Below are positions 1 through 9,206 of a DNA stretch of 64,000 nt, piece by piece. The stretch covers positions 21,692-85,691 of the forward strand of contig PHDD01000016.1 of NCBI GenBank assembly GCA_002840905.1, in the 5' to 3' direction. The stretch's first letter is position 1. Each line of letters starts with the position of its first letter. A program made the translations under genes and the position numbers. Source of the DNA: Bacteroidetes bacterium HGW-Bacteroidetes-4 (GTDB lineage: Bacteria > Bacteroidota > Bacteroidia > Bacteroidales > SZUA-534). The notes under the pieces were generated by a model. The model was not told the DNA's origin. It searched no databases and saw nothing but the letters and a program-made list of their open reading frames with translations.

Positions 1-18
1 AACTAAAAAATTACAACC

Positions 19-1263
19 TTGAAACGGAGTACATATATTAAAATAGGAGTCGTAATAAGTTTATCGATAATAGCCCTGATTTGGGGATTAAATTTCCTAA
101 AAGGTAAAGGAGCTTTTACCAACGACCATCAATTTCGTGTGGTTTACGAGCGCATCGACGGGCTTGAAATAACCAATCCGGTGCTGATAAATGGATATAA
201 AGTGGGTCAGGTTCGCGACATTCACTTTTTACCCAATTTATCGGGTAAACTGGTTGTGGTGGTTGCCATTAAACCTGAAATACTACTTCCCAAAGGAACC
301 ATTGCCCGGATTTATTCCAGCGATTTAATGGGAACCAAAGCCATTGAACTCATTTTAGGGAAAGAAGCAAAACAATTGCAGGTTCCTGGCGATACACTCA
401 TTGCCGATTTTGAAGGAAGTTTGCAGGAATTGGTCAGCATTCAGATGCTTCCACTTAAAAACAAAGCTGAAAACCTGATGAAAGAAATGGAAGACGCCAT
501 TGAAATTGTAAAATACATTTTTAACGAAGAAACCCGAAACGACATTACCAGCAGTTTTAAAAATATAAAATCAACTTTTGCCCATCTCGAAAAGTCATCG
601 TCGAATCTCGACTCCATCGTTTCTGATGGTAAAACCCGAATTGATAATATTTTAATTTATACCGAATCAATTACAAAAAATCTGGAAGCCCACAATAAGG
701 ATTTGGCAAATGCCATGCACAACATTTCAAACATCAGCGATTCGTTGGCACAGGCAAATCTGAAACAAACTTTATTGGCTACACACAGTGTAATAAATCA
801 ATTGGATGAAATTACCCGAAAAATAAACAGCCGCGAAGGAACCCTGGGCTTATTACTGAACAACGATACCTTGTACCAGAACCTTGAAGATGTGTCGTAC
901 AATTTAAATCGCCTGGTTGAAGATTTGCGTTTGAATCCCAAACGTTACGTGCAATTTTCGGCATTTAACCTGGGAAAGACGGTTTATGTTGATCAAGACC
1001 AAAGTGATACCCGTGGTAAAAAAGAAAAAATTGTATATAAAATTCAAATTCACACTTCAACCGAACCAATTGCACTTAAAGCAGAAAATTTTAAAGGGTA
1101 CAAAAATGTAGACGAAGTTTTAGTCGATGGCGTATATATTTACTTATTGGGAAACAAAAAGAATTTGGAAAGTGCCCGTCATTTTTTAAAAGAAGTTTCC
1201 AGCGACTATCCTGAAGCATTTATTGTTGAAATTAAGGAACGAAGCTACACTCCGGTTAATTAA
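19..1263 (+). CDS. MlaD/MCE-family lipid transport protein
   Basis: Probable periplasmic substrate-binding subunit of an Mla-type phospholipid ABC transporter, anchored in the inner membrane. Residues about 8-28 form one N-terminal transmembrane helix. The MCE domain follows at about 38-115 (YERIDGLEITNPVLINGYKV, then a segment ending GTKAIELILG). The rest (about 140-300) is helical with coiled-coil character, as in long MCE proteins, and residues about 335-410 form a charged C-terminal region I do not recognise. The start is TTG at 19, because an in-frame TAA lies at 4-6 and no ATG precedes the membrane helix. Partner ATPase and permease genes are not in the window and could lie upstream. 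Family assignment is firm; the transported lipid is inferred from the family. Confidence 0.85.
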   Translation: MKRSTYIKIGVVISLSIIALIWGLNFLKGKGAFTNDHQFRVVYERIDGLEITNPVLINGYKVGQVRDIHFLPNLSGKLVVVVAIKPEILLPKGTIARIYSSDLMGTKAIELILGKEAKQLQVPGDTLIADFEGSLQELVSIQMLPLKNKAENLMKEMEDAIEIVKYIFNEETRNDITSSFKNIKSTFAHLEKSSSNLDSIVSDGKTRIDNILIYTESITKNLEAHNKDLANAMHNISNISDSLAQANLKQTLLATHSVINQLDEITRKINSREGTLGLLLNNDTLYQNLEDVSYNLNRLVEDLRLNPKRYVQFSAFNLGKTVYVDQDQSDTRGKKEKIVYKIQIHTSTEPIALKAENFKGYKNVDEVLVDGVYIYLLGNKKNLESARHFLKEVSSDYPEAFIVEIKERSYTPVN

Positions 1264-1523
1264 CATTTTTCTTAACAATAAAGCCTATAAGTTTTTTTAA
1301 CTCATAGTGAGTTAACATTCAGTTAATTGGAATAATTGTTGTTGTATTTGCCTAATTATCAGTATTTTAAAAAAAATAAAAATATTTTTTTTCCTAATAA
1401 ATTGAAAGAGAAACCCATATAAAACTTTTTAGAAAGTCAATAGCATTTTGATTTTTTTTTTACTTTTTTTTTCACAAAATTGCTTTCCGATTTAGGGGAA
1501 TCAAAAAAAATAACATTTAACCA

Positions 1524-2951
1524 ATGAATAAAGATTACCACCAGGTTTGGAGCAATTGTTTACGTGTAATTAAAGACAATGTTCCAGCTATAAGTTTTCG
1601 AACGTGGTTTGAGCCCATTGTTCCTATTAGAGTTGACAAAAATGTGTTAACCATTCAGGTACCCAGTCCGTTTTTTTACGAATACCTTGAAGAACAATAC
1701 ATTGACATATTGAGACGCACCCTGCGCAATGAATTGGGTGAAAATGCCAAATTAGAGTACAGTGTTATTATGGAAAATAATGTATACTCAAACAATACAC
1801 CTTATACCGTTAAATTACCAACAAACGATCGTCGGGAATTAAGCAACAAACCCCTATCCTTGCCTCTCGACGAACAAAAAACCATAAAAAATCCGTTTAT
1901 AATACCCGGCATTCAAAAATTGCATATCGACCCGCAACTAAACCCATCAAATAACTTTAATAATTTTGTTGAAGGTGAATGCAACCGACTTGCCCGTTCG
2001 GCTGGTTATGCAGTAGCCAACAATCCGGGAAAAACGGCTTTTAATCCTTTATTTTTATATGGATCTTCGGGATTGGGAAAATCGCATTTGGCTCAAGCCA
2101 TTGGAATCGAAGTAAAAGAAAAATATCCCGAGAAGGTTGTGCTTTATGTAAATGGAAATAAATTCCATACCCAATTTGTAGAGGCGATACTAAACAATAA
2201 TCGTAACGATTTTGTGCACTTCTATCAGATGATTGATGTATTAATTATTGATGATGTGCATGAGTTTGCCGGAAAAGAAAAAACACAGGATATTTTCTTC
2301 CATATTTTTAATCACTTGCATCAGAATAGCAAACAATTGATACTTACTTCCGACAAATCGCCTGTCGATTTACAGGGAATGGAACAGCGCCTGTTATCGC
2401 GCTTTAAATGGGGGCTTTCAGCCGATTTGCAGATACCTGATTATGAAACAAGGATTGCCATCTTAAAACAAAAAGTTTATAACGACGGTATTGAACTCAC
2501 CGATGAAGTAGTTGAATACATTTCGTCGCACATTACCACAAATATTCGTGAGCTTGAAGGAGCGCTGATTTCGTTACTGGCTCAGAGTACCCTGAATAAA
2601 AAAGAAATTACCATCGATTTAGCCCGCAAAATGATTGATCGCCTGGTGAAAAACACCAAACGCGAAATCTCTATCGACTACATTCAAAAAGTTGTTTGCG
2701 ACTATTTTAACATGCCGCCTGAGATTATTAACTCCAAAACCCGCAAACGCGAAATTGTTCAGGCCCGCCAAATTGCTATGTTTTTTGCTAAAAGTCTAAC
2801 CAAGTCATCGCTGGCTACCATTGGCAGCCAGATTGGAGGAAAAGATCACGCAACCGTGCTTCATGCCTGTAAGACGGTGAATAACCTGATAGACACAGAT
2901 AAACGTTTCCGTGGGTTTATTGATGAAATAGAAAAGAAATTAAAAATATAA
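1524..2951 (+). CDS. dnaA: Chromosomal replication initiator DnaA
   Basis: AAA+ ATPase that binds DnaA boxes and opens the replication origin. Domain I is at about 4-70, followed by a variable linker (about 85-140). The AAA+ core carries Walker A GSSGLGKS (180-187) and Walker B LIIDDVH (240-246). The C-terminal DNA-binding domain IV holds the signature GGKDHATVLHA near residue 450. Length (475 aa) is normal for Bacteroidota. The 260 bases upstream are very AT-rich with long T and A runs and probably contain the promoter. I found no convincing TTATNCACA box cluster on either side, so the origin need not be here. A rho-independent terminator follows directly. Confidence 0.98.
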   Translation: MNKDYHQVWSNCLRVIKDNVPAISFRTWFEPIVPIRVDKNVLTIQVPSPFFYEYLEEQYIDILRRTLRNELGENAKLEYSVIMENNVYSNNTPYTVKLPTNDRRELSNKPLSLPLDEQKTIKNPFIIPGIQKLHIDPQLNPSNNFNNFVEGECNRLARSAGYAVANNPGKTAFNPLFLYGSSGLGKSHLAQAIGIEVKEKYPEKVVLYVNGNKFHTQFVEAILNNNRNDFVHFYQMIDVLIIDDVHEFAGKEKTQDIFFHIFNHLHQNSKQLILTSDKSPVDLQGMEQRLLSRFKWGLSADLQIPDYETRIAILKQKVYNDGIELTDEVVEYISSHITTNIRELEGALISLLAQSTLNKKEITIDLARKMIDRLVKNTKREISIDYIQKVVCDYFNMPPEIINSKTRKREIVQARQIAMFFAKSLTKSSLATIGSQIGGKDHATVLHACKTVNNLIDTDKRFRGFIDEIEKKLKI

Positions 2952-2964
2952 ACTGCATTTAGCG

Positions 2965-2994
2965 AAAAGCTGCTTTTTTAAAGCAGCTTTTTTT
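2965..2994 (+). terminator. Rho-independent terminator after dnaA
   Basis: AAAAGCTGCTTT and AAAGCAGCTTTT form a 12-bp perfect stem with a TTT loop, and the run of T continues beyond the stem. It lies 14 bases after the dnaA stop codon. Confidence 0.85.
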
Positions 2995-3178
2995 GATTTT
3001 GTTTTTACCCTTTTTTCTGAGCGTTGAATTTACTACTTTTGCTTCCTGTATTTAGCTTTTGGCTCATAAACCAAAACTTTTATCCTTTTTTGATTATTTT
3101 AACAGCCACATATTTTTATACCAACTGCTTAAATAAATCGTAATTGTTTAGTAGAAATTAATTGTAGAAAACAGATAC

Positions 3179-5323
3179 ATGAAAGCAATACTGGCCTTAT
3201 TGATATTCTTATTTAGTTTTGGAGCGCTTCAGCAAACTTTTTCTCAGGATGTTCAGGTTAATCGCTCAAACAATAAAGTAAGTCTTGGCGGAAAACCTTA
3301 TTATATTCACATTGTGCGCAAAGGAGAAACGTTGTTTGCCATAAGCCAGGCCTATCAGGTTCCGATTGATTCCTTAAAAAAAGACAACCTGCACCTTACC
3401 AACGATATTAAAGTAAATCAATACATTAAAATCAGGATTCAGGAAGTAAAAAAAGCACCGGAACAATCTTTTACCTATCACAAAGTTGCAAAAGGCGATA
3501 CTCCTTTTAATATAAGCAGAAAATACCAGCTTTCTATCGATGAACTCTACCAACACAATCCGGATGCAAAACTTGGAATTCGCATTGGCGAATTACTAAA
3601 AATACCTGTAAATAAGGCTATATCTGTTGTAAGCGACACGTTGGATAATGAGCCTACAGTGAGTTCTCAAGCCATTTCAAACGACACTTCGTTTATAACG
3701 CATGTGGTAAAACGAAAACAAACCAAATTTGGCATTTCGGCCAGTTATAAAATTAGCATAGAGGAACTTGAATCGGCAAACCCGGGTTTAAAAGATCGGA
3801 TGATTCAGCCGGGAGAATTATTAAAAATTCCACAAACTAAGAGTGAACTACTTGAAAATGAAGATTTTGTTTTTCACAAAGTCGCAAAACAGGAAACACT
3901 TTTTGGACTGGCTAAAAAGTACGACCTAAAAGAACGTCATTTAATAAAAGCAAATCCTTTTCTTAAAGAACGGGGTTTGCAGGAAGGCGATTTACTTAAA
4001 ATAGAACGAAATCCGAAGGCCGATTCCTTAAGTATGGCCTCGTTTACACCAGACACCATAGTTCAGAAAAAACAAAGACCACAAGAAACAGTTATTCAAA
4101 AAGACAGTCTTATCCGACAAATTTGTCCAATACCGGAGCCCGATACACTGACTAATTATAAAGTAGCATTATTTTTACCGCTTTACCTGAATATTAACGA
4201 CACACTCGGAAAATTTTTCGATATTATAACAAAAGATGTCGATGGAAATGAAATACTTGAGTCGGTAATGCGAAACGGAAAAATTGAAGATAAAATCTAT
4301 CCCCGCTCAAAAATATTTCTGGAATTTTATCAGGGCGCTTTGTTGGCTTTAAGAGATCTAAAAGAACTTGGCATTTCACTCGAGGTACATGTTGTCGACA
4401 CCCGGAACGATAGTCTTTATATGGCCGAATTGTTAAAAACGCGCGATTATAGCGACTTTAATCTGTTTATTGGGCCCGTATTTGGTGAGTTGTTGAGTTT
4501 GGTAGGCGATTATGCCTGGGAGCATCAAATAAATATTGTTTCTCCACTATCCATAAAAAGTGGTTTTATTGATCATAATCCCTATGCTTTCCAGGTTTCA
4601 CCCCCATTCAATGTGCAAATGCTACATGCTTCAGAGTTTTTAAATAATTTTGATATTAAAAACTATATTGTAATACACGACGGAAATAATCTGGATCAGG
4701 AATATATTTCCTATTTCAAAGAGCAGTTGTTTTCACAAATGAACGAATCAAATATCGATCAGATTAAGTACAACGAGGTTTTTTACTACGATGCCCAGGA
4801 TAGCGTACTTAAATCGGTATTTACGCCCGGAATGGAAAATATTGTTATTGTACCCTCAAGCAGTCAGGCTTTTGTAACCGATGTGATGGGAAAACTAAAC
4901 GGCTATTCGTACGAATTTAATATTACAACCTTTGGACAACCCCGGTGGGTCAGGTTTGAGAATATTGAACTCGATAACTTTCATAATACACATACCCATA
5001 TTTTTTCCAATTCGTATATTGATTACGGAAATCGAAATGTCATAAATTTTGTGACTGAATACCGGAAGCAATTCAGTGCCGAACCTGATAAATATGCTTT
5101 TCAAGGCTATGATATCACCAAATATTTTTGTCAGGCTTTAAACCTTTACGGACACGATTTCAGGAAATGCGTTCACCAATACCGGCCAGAGCTTTTGCAG
5201 ACCCGTTTGTATTTTGTTCCGTATTCTGAACAAGGAGGGTATCAAAACACTGCTATTTACATCTTAGCTTACACAAAAGATTACCGGTTGATAAAGGCAG
5301 CTTCCTATCCTTCAGGTTTTTAG
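3179..5323 (+). CDS. Four-LysM protein fused to a periplasmic-binding-like domain
   Basis: Secreted protein with a signal peptide (about 1-22). Four LysM-like repeats follow, at about 42-86 (HIVRKGETLFAIS), 98-141 (YHKVAKGDTPFNIS), 172-216 (HVVKRKQTKFGIS) and 231-274 (FHKVAKQETLFGLA). A large C-terminal domain (about 325-714) resembles type 1 periplasmic binding proteins (VALFLPLYLNIND, FYQGALLALRDL, NLFIGPVFGEL). LysM modules bind peptidoglycan sugar chains. The C-terminal part is related to amino-acid/branched-chain ABC receptors, but no transporter genes are adjacent, so a sensing or cell-wall role is likelier than uptake. It sits between dnaA and pyrD and appears to have its own transcript. 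The specific function is unknown. Confidence 0.8.
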   Translation: MKAILALLIFLFSFGALQQTFSQDVQVNRSNNKVSLGGKPYYIHIVRKGETLFAISQAYQVPIDSLKKDNLHLTNDIKVNQYIKIRIQEVKKAPEQSFTYHKVAKGDTPFNISRKYQLSIDELYQHNPDAKLGIRIGELLKIPVNKAISVVSDTLDNEPTVSSQAISNDTSFITHVVKRKQTKFGISASYKISIEELESANPGLKDRMIQPGELLKIPQTKSELLENEDFVFHKVAKQETLFGLAKKYDLKERHLIKANPFLKERGLQEGDLLKIERNPKADSLSMASFTPDTIVQKKQRPQETVIQKDSLIRQICPIPEPDTLTNYKVALFLPLYLNINDTLGKFFDIITKDVDGNEILESVMRNGKIEDKIYPRSKIFLEFYQGALLALRDLKELGISLEVHVVDTRNDSLYMAELLKTRDYSDFNLFIGPVFGELLSLVGDYAWEHQINIVSPLSIKSGFIDHNPYAFQVSPPFNVQMLHASEFLNNFDIKNYIVIHDGNNLDQEYISYFKEQLFSQMNESNIDQIKYNEVFYYDAQDSVLKSVFTPGMENIVIVPSSSQAFVTDVMGKLNGYSYEFNITTFGQPRWVRFENIELDNFHNTHTHIFSNSYIDYGNRNVINFVTEYRKQFSAEPDKYAFQGYDITKYFCQALNLYGHDFRKCVHQYRPELLQTRLYFVPYSEQGGYQNTAIYILAYTKDYRLIKAASYPSGF

Positions 5324-5362
5324 TGTAAAATAGGCCTCGAATAAACGCATAATTAGACTTTA

Positions 5363-5393
5363 TTGGCAGCATCAAACCTATTGTTTAATTTTG
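5363..5393 (+). promoter_or_regulatory. Bacteroidota-type promoter in the gap before pyrD
   Basis: TTG (5363-5365) is separated by 20 bases from TAATTTTG (5386-5393), matching the Bacteroidota primary sigma pattern TTG-N19-21-TAnnTTTG. It points right, towards a short open frame and away from pyrD, which is read from the other strand. Prediction only. Confidence 0.45.
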
Positions 5394-5397
5394 TAGT

Positions 5398-5511
5398 GTG
5401 ATTTTTTCTGCACCAAAGAATCCCTTATATATAGCTAATAAACAGCTTATTAATCATGAATATCAGCTTTTAGAAGCGGCTGGACATAAAAAGATTGACT
5501 CCGGCCTTTAA
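5398..5511 (+). CDS. Possible 37-residue small ORF
   Basis: An open frame starts with GTG at 5398, immediately after a good promoter match, and ends with TAA at 5509-5511. The peptide has mixed composition (it contains NKQLINHEYQLLEAAGHKK), unlike the poly-Ile/Lys/Phe products of random AT-rich DNA here. A start only 5 bases past the -7 box would mean leaderless translation or an N-terminally decayed gene, so it may equally be a remnant. I recognise no family. The remaining 5512-5658 before the convergent pyrD holds nothing I can identify. Confidence 0.2.
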   Translation: MIFSAPKNPLYIANKQLINHEYQLLEAAGHKKIDSGL

Positions 5512-5673
5512 ATATTTCAGTAAAAATAAGGTTTTACAATGCAAAATTTTAAAATAGGCACAATGCCAATAATTGGGTAAAGAAAAATGATAATCAGGGT
5601 AAGGTGCAATAAAAAGAGCGATTGATAACATATGTAAACACACAAATTTTTTTAAGCATTTACATTTGTAATA

Positions 5674-6720
5674 TTATTTTCGATTACTTTTGTAACTCTT
5701 TAAAATCCGTTTGTTAATCCTTTTAGCAAGTCCCGGACCTTCATAAATAAAACCTGTATAAACCTGAACTAAGCTCGCACCGGCCTTCAATTTATTAAGC
5801 GCATCTTCAGGAGTAAAAATGCCTCCTACACCAATAATGGGAAGTTTTCCCTGGGTTTTGTCGTTGATATAAGCTATTAGCTCAGTAGCACGCTCTGCAA
5901 TAGGCTCACCACTCAGTCCACCATTTGCAATCCGGATAATAACTTCCTTCGGAGTACTTAAACCTTGTCGTGCAGTGCTTGTATTGCTTACAACAACACC
6001 ATCTATACCAAGTCGCTTAATTACGTCCAGGGTTTCATCTAACTGAAGTTGGTTTAAATCGGGAGATATTTTTAAAAACACCGGTTTTTTATCGGACTGA
6101 TTAGCCCGCCAATTCATTAAATCAGTTAATAATAACTCCAGTTCTTCTTGGTCTTGCAACTTATGTAAATCGGTAATATTGGGACAGCTTACATTAACTA
6201 CCAGATAATCAACATAGGGATAAAGTCCGATAAAGCAGGTTCTGTAATCATTTATTGCATCCTGGTTTGGAGTTAGGGTGTTTTTTCCAATATTTCCACC
6301 TATTATTAGGCTGCGGTTTCGCTTTTTAAGCCGTTCAATAGCGTGTTCCAGTCCTTTATTATTGAAGCCCATCCGGTTTATTAAAGCTTTGTCGTCAGGC
6401 AAGCGGAACAGCCGTGGTTTTGGATTCCCCTTTTGAGCAAGTGGGGTAACTGTACCTATTTCGACATGGCCAAAGCCAAAACTTTCCAGTACATCATAAA
6501 CATCAGCATTTTTATCGAAACCTGCTGCAACACCCACTTTATTTGGAAATTTTATTCCGCATACTTCTGTTTCCATTTGTAAACATTCGTGGTTATAAAT
6601 AGCAGAAACAATTTTTTTTAGGTATAAAAAGCGTATTATCCGAAAGAAAAAGAAAACAAGGGCATGTGCCGTTTCTGGGCCAAATATGAAAAATAACGGG
6701 CGAATAAGTCGTTTATACAT
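5674..6720 (-). CDS. pyrD: Dihydroorotate dehydrogenase (quinone), class 2
   Basis: FMN enzyme of pyrimidine synthesis that oxidises dihydroorotate to orotate and passes electrons to membrane quinone, probably menaquinone here. The N-terminal hydrophobic helix (LIRPLFFIFGPETAHALVFF) is the class 2 membrane-docking segment. Class motifs present include NKVGVAAGFDKNADV, PRLFRLPDDKALINRMGFNN, NVSCPNI with the catalytic Ser/Cys region, KISPDL, VVSNTS, GLSGEPI and IIGVGGI. I chose ATG at 6718-6720; an in-frame ATG at 6751-6753 would add 11 residues not typical of the family. A TTACATTTGTAA-like site overlaps the region just beyond the stop codon. Confidence 0.95.
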   Translation of the reverse strand: MYKRLIRPLFFIFGPETAHALVFFFFRIIRFLYLKKIVSAIYNHECLQMETEVCGIKFPNKVGVAAGFDKNADVYDVLESFGFGHVEIGTVTPLAQKGNPKPRLFRLPDDKALINRMGFNNKGLEHAIERLKKRNRSLIIGGNIGKNTLTPNQDAINDYRTCFIGLYPYVDYLVVNVSCPNITDLHKLQDQEELELLLTDLMNWRANQSDKKPVFLKISPDLNQLQLDETLDVIKRLGIDGVVVSNTSTARQGLSTPKEVIIRIANGGLSGEPIAERATELIAYINDKTQGKLPIIGVGGIFTPEDALNKLKAGASLVQVYTGFIYEGPGLAKRINKRILKSYKSNRK

Positions 6721-6797
6721 GATTATTGCAGTTTTTTGCTGCAAATATAGCATAAATAGCTGTAATCTTAATCCCGTTCCAGGGGGATATCGTCCTG

Positions 6798-7253
6798 TTA
6801 ATTGTTAGGCCGGTAAGCGCTGAATGTCCCGTCGGTATAGAAAATCAGCACTTTTTCAATCGCTTTCTCCGATTTTTTAATTTCACTGTTTTTTCCATAG
6901 AGGTTTAACGTTTCATCATTTGAAATATTAGCATGTTGAAAATCATTATTTTTTTCCACGGATTGAACGTTCTTGTCCATTGTGTCTTCTTCTGATGCTT
7001 TATCCGTTGGTACATCAAATAATGAGGACTGTTTCGGTGCTTTATACACCTGCCCTGTTCCCATAACCAACCATTCGGCATTGTATTTGGGATAGGCACC
7101 TAATATCTTCTCCAGAAAGTCTAAACTTGGCTTATTTCTACCCGATAGTATATGCGATATACTTGAGCGCTGTACACCTATTCTGTCTGCAAATAATGAA
7201 GCATTCAAGCCTTCGGAATTCATAATACGTACCAACCGTTCTTTTATACTCAT
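6798..7253 (-). CDS. XRE-family helix-turn-helix regulator
   Basis: Small DNA-binding regulator with a phage-repressor-like HTH at about 4-62 (LFADRIGVQRSSISHILSGR gives the turn and recognition helix, then NKPSLDFLEKILGAYP). The remaining 85 residues are polar, low in complexity and rich in Asp, Glu, Lys and Asn, and end in a short conserved-looking tail (KVLIFYTDGTFSAYRP). No peptidase or ligand-binding domain is visible. It is read divergently from a long AT-rich gap that contains several near-palindromic TTACA-WW-TGTAA sites beginning one base before its start codon, which suggests autoregulation. Targets are unknown. Confidence 0.8.
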   Translation of the reverse strand: MSIKERLVRIMNSEGLNASLFADRIGVQRSSISHILSGRNKPSLDFLEKILGAYPKYNAEWLVMGTGQVYKAPKQSSLFDVPTDKASEEDTMDKNVQSVEKNNDFQHANISNDETLNLYGKNSEIKKSEKAIEKVLIFYTDGTFSAYRPNN

Positions 7254-7346
7254 ATTACATTTGTTTGCGAACTAATAATTACAAATGTAGGCATATGTTT
7301 CAAATGTAAATTCACATTTGGATACTTTATTATATTACATTTGTAA
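7254..7346. promoter_or_regulatory. Cluster of TTACA-N2-TGTAA-like operator sites
   Basis: Five related sites occur in 93 bases directly upstream of the XRE regulator: ATTACATTTGT (7254-7264), ATTACAAATGTA (7278-7289), TTCAAATGTAA (7299-7309), CACATTTG (7313-7320) and ATTACATTTGTAA (7334-7346). The consensus is the quasi-palindrome TTACA-WW-TGTAA, of the size expected for a dimeric HTH repressor. Another copy, TTTACATTTGTAAT, lies at 5659-5672 beside the 3' end of pyrD. That these are binding sites of the neighbouring regulator is inference. Confidence 0.55.
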
Positions 7347-7948
7347 CATATTCAAAACCGATCCAGTAAAAACAAAGCTTATCTATTAATTAAAATAAAC
7401 ATTATATATTTCTGATATATTGCATGTTGCGTTGATTCAATTCGTAAATATTTGCTTTTAAATCAAATTTAATGGATTTTAATTGATGTTTTAGTTCTAA
7501 TAAACATTTTATAATGCTGATATTATGATTGTTGGATATCTATTAATAAGGTGTTTAATAATGTGAAAATGCCCATTTTTACAGGTAATTCTAACTTTTA
7601 TTTGTTGAAAATTTTTTTTTTTAGATACGTGACTTTGTTAAGTCAAACAATATTTTTTATCCTTCCTGGAATGCTCTCCTATTTTATTGCGTTTTTATTA
7701 TCTTTTTTTTGGGGATTCCTTTCGGAGCATCGCCTATTTACCATAGTTCGTAAGGATAGCTATAAAATATTCAATTCTCAACGAGTTAACATGCATGAAA
7801 AACACCTGTAAATAGCTGGCAATAAATGCAAAGACTAAAATTTTATTGAGATTGATTTTTAATCAAACTATAGAAAAACGGTGTAAATGAATAAAACTGA
7901 AAGGCTTTAAGCTAATTTGCATGCGGAATTATTGAAAAATGCGGAAAA
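7347..7948. other. Long AT-rich gap with no convincing gene
   Basis: About 600 bases between the XRE regulator and the glycerate kinase. One open frame (GTG at 7551 to 7811, 86 codons) would encode a Phe/Ile/Leu-rich peptide with one or two hydrophobic stretches. Its composition is what AT-rich DNA gives by chance, and I saw no family match. I see no tRNA, clear terminator or promoter other than the operator cluster at its left edge. Confidence 0.5.
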
Positions 7949-9100
7949 CTATAAGACAACCAATGAGCCTTGAATAATTTTTGCCAACATTTGGGCTGCA
8001 TCTTCCAACCAAATACTAGCTTTTAGTAAGGCCTCGGTAATGTTTACAGGGCGTTTGCTAATTGGAATTAATGCGGTAAATAATTTGCTTAAGTTTTCAG
8101 GTATTTCATCTGAAAAATTTCCAGCCATTAAAAATACCGGCTTTTCGTTTTTCCTTGCTAAAGTTGCAACTCCTACAGGAGTTTTCCCATAAGCCGATTG
8201 GTAATCGAACGTTCCTTCGGCAGTGATTACAATATCGTGTTTGATGATTTGTTGTTCCAAATCGACCCATTCTGAAATCACCTCAAATCCTGATTTAATT
8301 GATGCTCCTAAAAAACAAACCAAACCTGCTCCCAATCCACCCGCAGCTCCTCCTCCAACTATCTTTGCTGCATCCAGATTCAAATCCTTTTTTATTTGCT
8401 TCGATAAAATTCCCAGGTGTTTATCCAATTTTTCAACCAGACCCTGATCTGCTCCTTTTTGGTGTGCATAAACAAATGAAGCTCCTTGTGGGCCTATCAG
8501 AGTATTGGTTACATCGGAAGCAACCGTAATTCTCACCGTGGCTATTCGTTTGTCAAGATTCAAAGTGTCAATTCGATACAATTTATTAAAAACACCGGGA
8601 CCATCACCAATATCTTTTCCCTGTTTATCCAGAAACTTTACTCCTAGGGCTTTTGCCATTCCTACACCTCCGTCATTGGTAGCACTTCCACCAATTCCAA
8701 TAATTAACTCATTGCACCCCAAATCGAGGGCTTTCTTAATTAAAAGTCCGGTTCCGTAAGTAGATGCAATCCAGGGGTTCAGTTCCTTAGGTTTATGAAG
8801 TTCCAAACCATTAGCCGCTGCCATCTCAATAATTGCCGTCTTTTTATTGGGCAAAATTCCCAGAAATGCTTTATGAGGGCGTAAAAATGAATCTACTACC
8901 TCTACTGTAACCTTTTCACCTCCATGAACTGATAATATAGTTTCTACAGTTCCTTCGCCTCCATCAGCCATTGGGATTACTGATACAACGGTATCGGGAA
9001 ATACTTTTAAGATACCTTGCTGTATAGCTGTTCCAGCTTGTTGAGCTGTAAGACAGTTTTTAAAAGAATCGGGTACTATTAAGAAACGTGGGATTATCAT
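7949..9100 (-). CDS. Glycerate kinase (GlxK/GarK family)
   Basis: ATP-dependent kinase converting D-glycerate to phosphoglycerate (2-phosphoglycerate in most members of this family). The full-length 383-residue protein carries the family hallmarks: PDSFKNCLTAQQAG near the N-terminus, PMADGGEGTVE (about 44-54), IGIGGSATNDGGVGMAKALG (about 135-155), GGGAAGGLGAGL (about 247-258) and a C-terminal segment TAEGTFDYQSAYGKTP. It is upstream of nothing on its own strand; a GT81-like glycosyltransferase lies 106 bases upstream in the same orientation, so the two may form a unit handling glycerate or phosphoglycerate. The exact product position (2- or 3-phosphate) cannot be read from sequence alone. Confidence 0.9.
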   Translation of the reverse strand: MIIPRFLIVPDSFKNCLTAQQAGTAIQQGILKVFPDTVVSVIPMADGGEGTVETILSVHGGEKVTVEVVDSFLRPHKAFLGILPNKKTAIIEMAAANGLELHKPKELNPWIASTYGTGLLIKKALDLGCNELIIGIGGSATNDGGVGMAKALGVKFLDKQGKDIGDGPGVFNKLYRIDTLNLDKRIATVRITVASDVTNTLIGPQGASFVYAHQKGADQGLVEKLDKHLGILSKQIKKDLNLDAAKIVGGGAAGGLGAGLVCFLGASIKSGFEVISEWVDLEQQIIKHDIVITAEGTFDYQSAYGKTPVGVATLARKNEKPVFLMAGNFSDEIPENLSKLFTALIPISKRPVNITEALLKASIWLEDAAQMLAKIIQGSLVVL

Positions 9101-9206
9101 GCAAACTTAATATGCTACTTATTAAAGATCAAGTTCCCTATACCAGAATCAACGCTAGGATTGGAACTTCAATTCAAATTAAAAAAACAAATACGTTTTA
9201 TAAAGT

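Noticed and set aside
1264..1523. Replication origin next to dnaA
   Set aside because: Very AT-rich, but I could not find a cluster of TTATNCACA boxes on either side of dnaA; adjacency alone is not enough in Bacteroidota.
7551..7811. 86-codon GTG-started frame in the long gap
   Set aside because: Phe/Ile/Leu-rich product expected from random AT-rich DNA; no family, no promoter or spacing that supports it.
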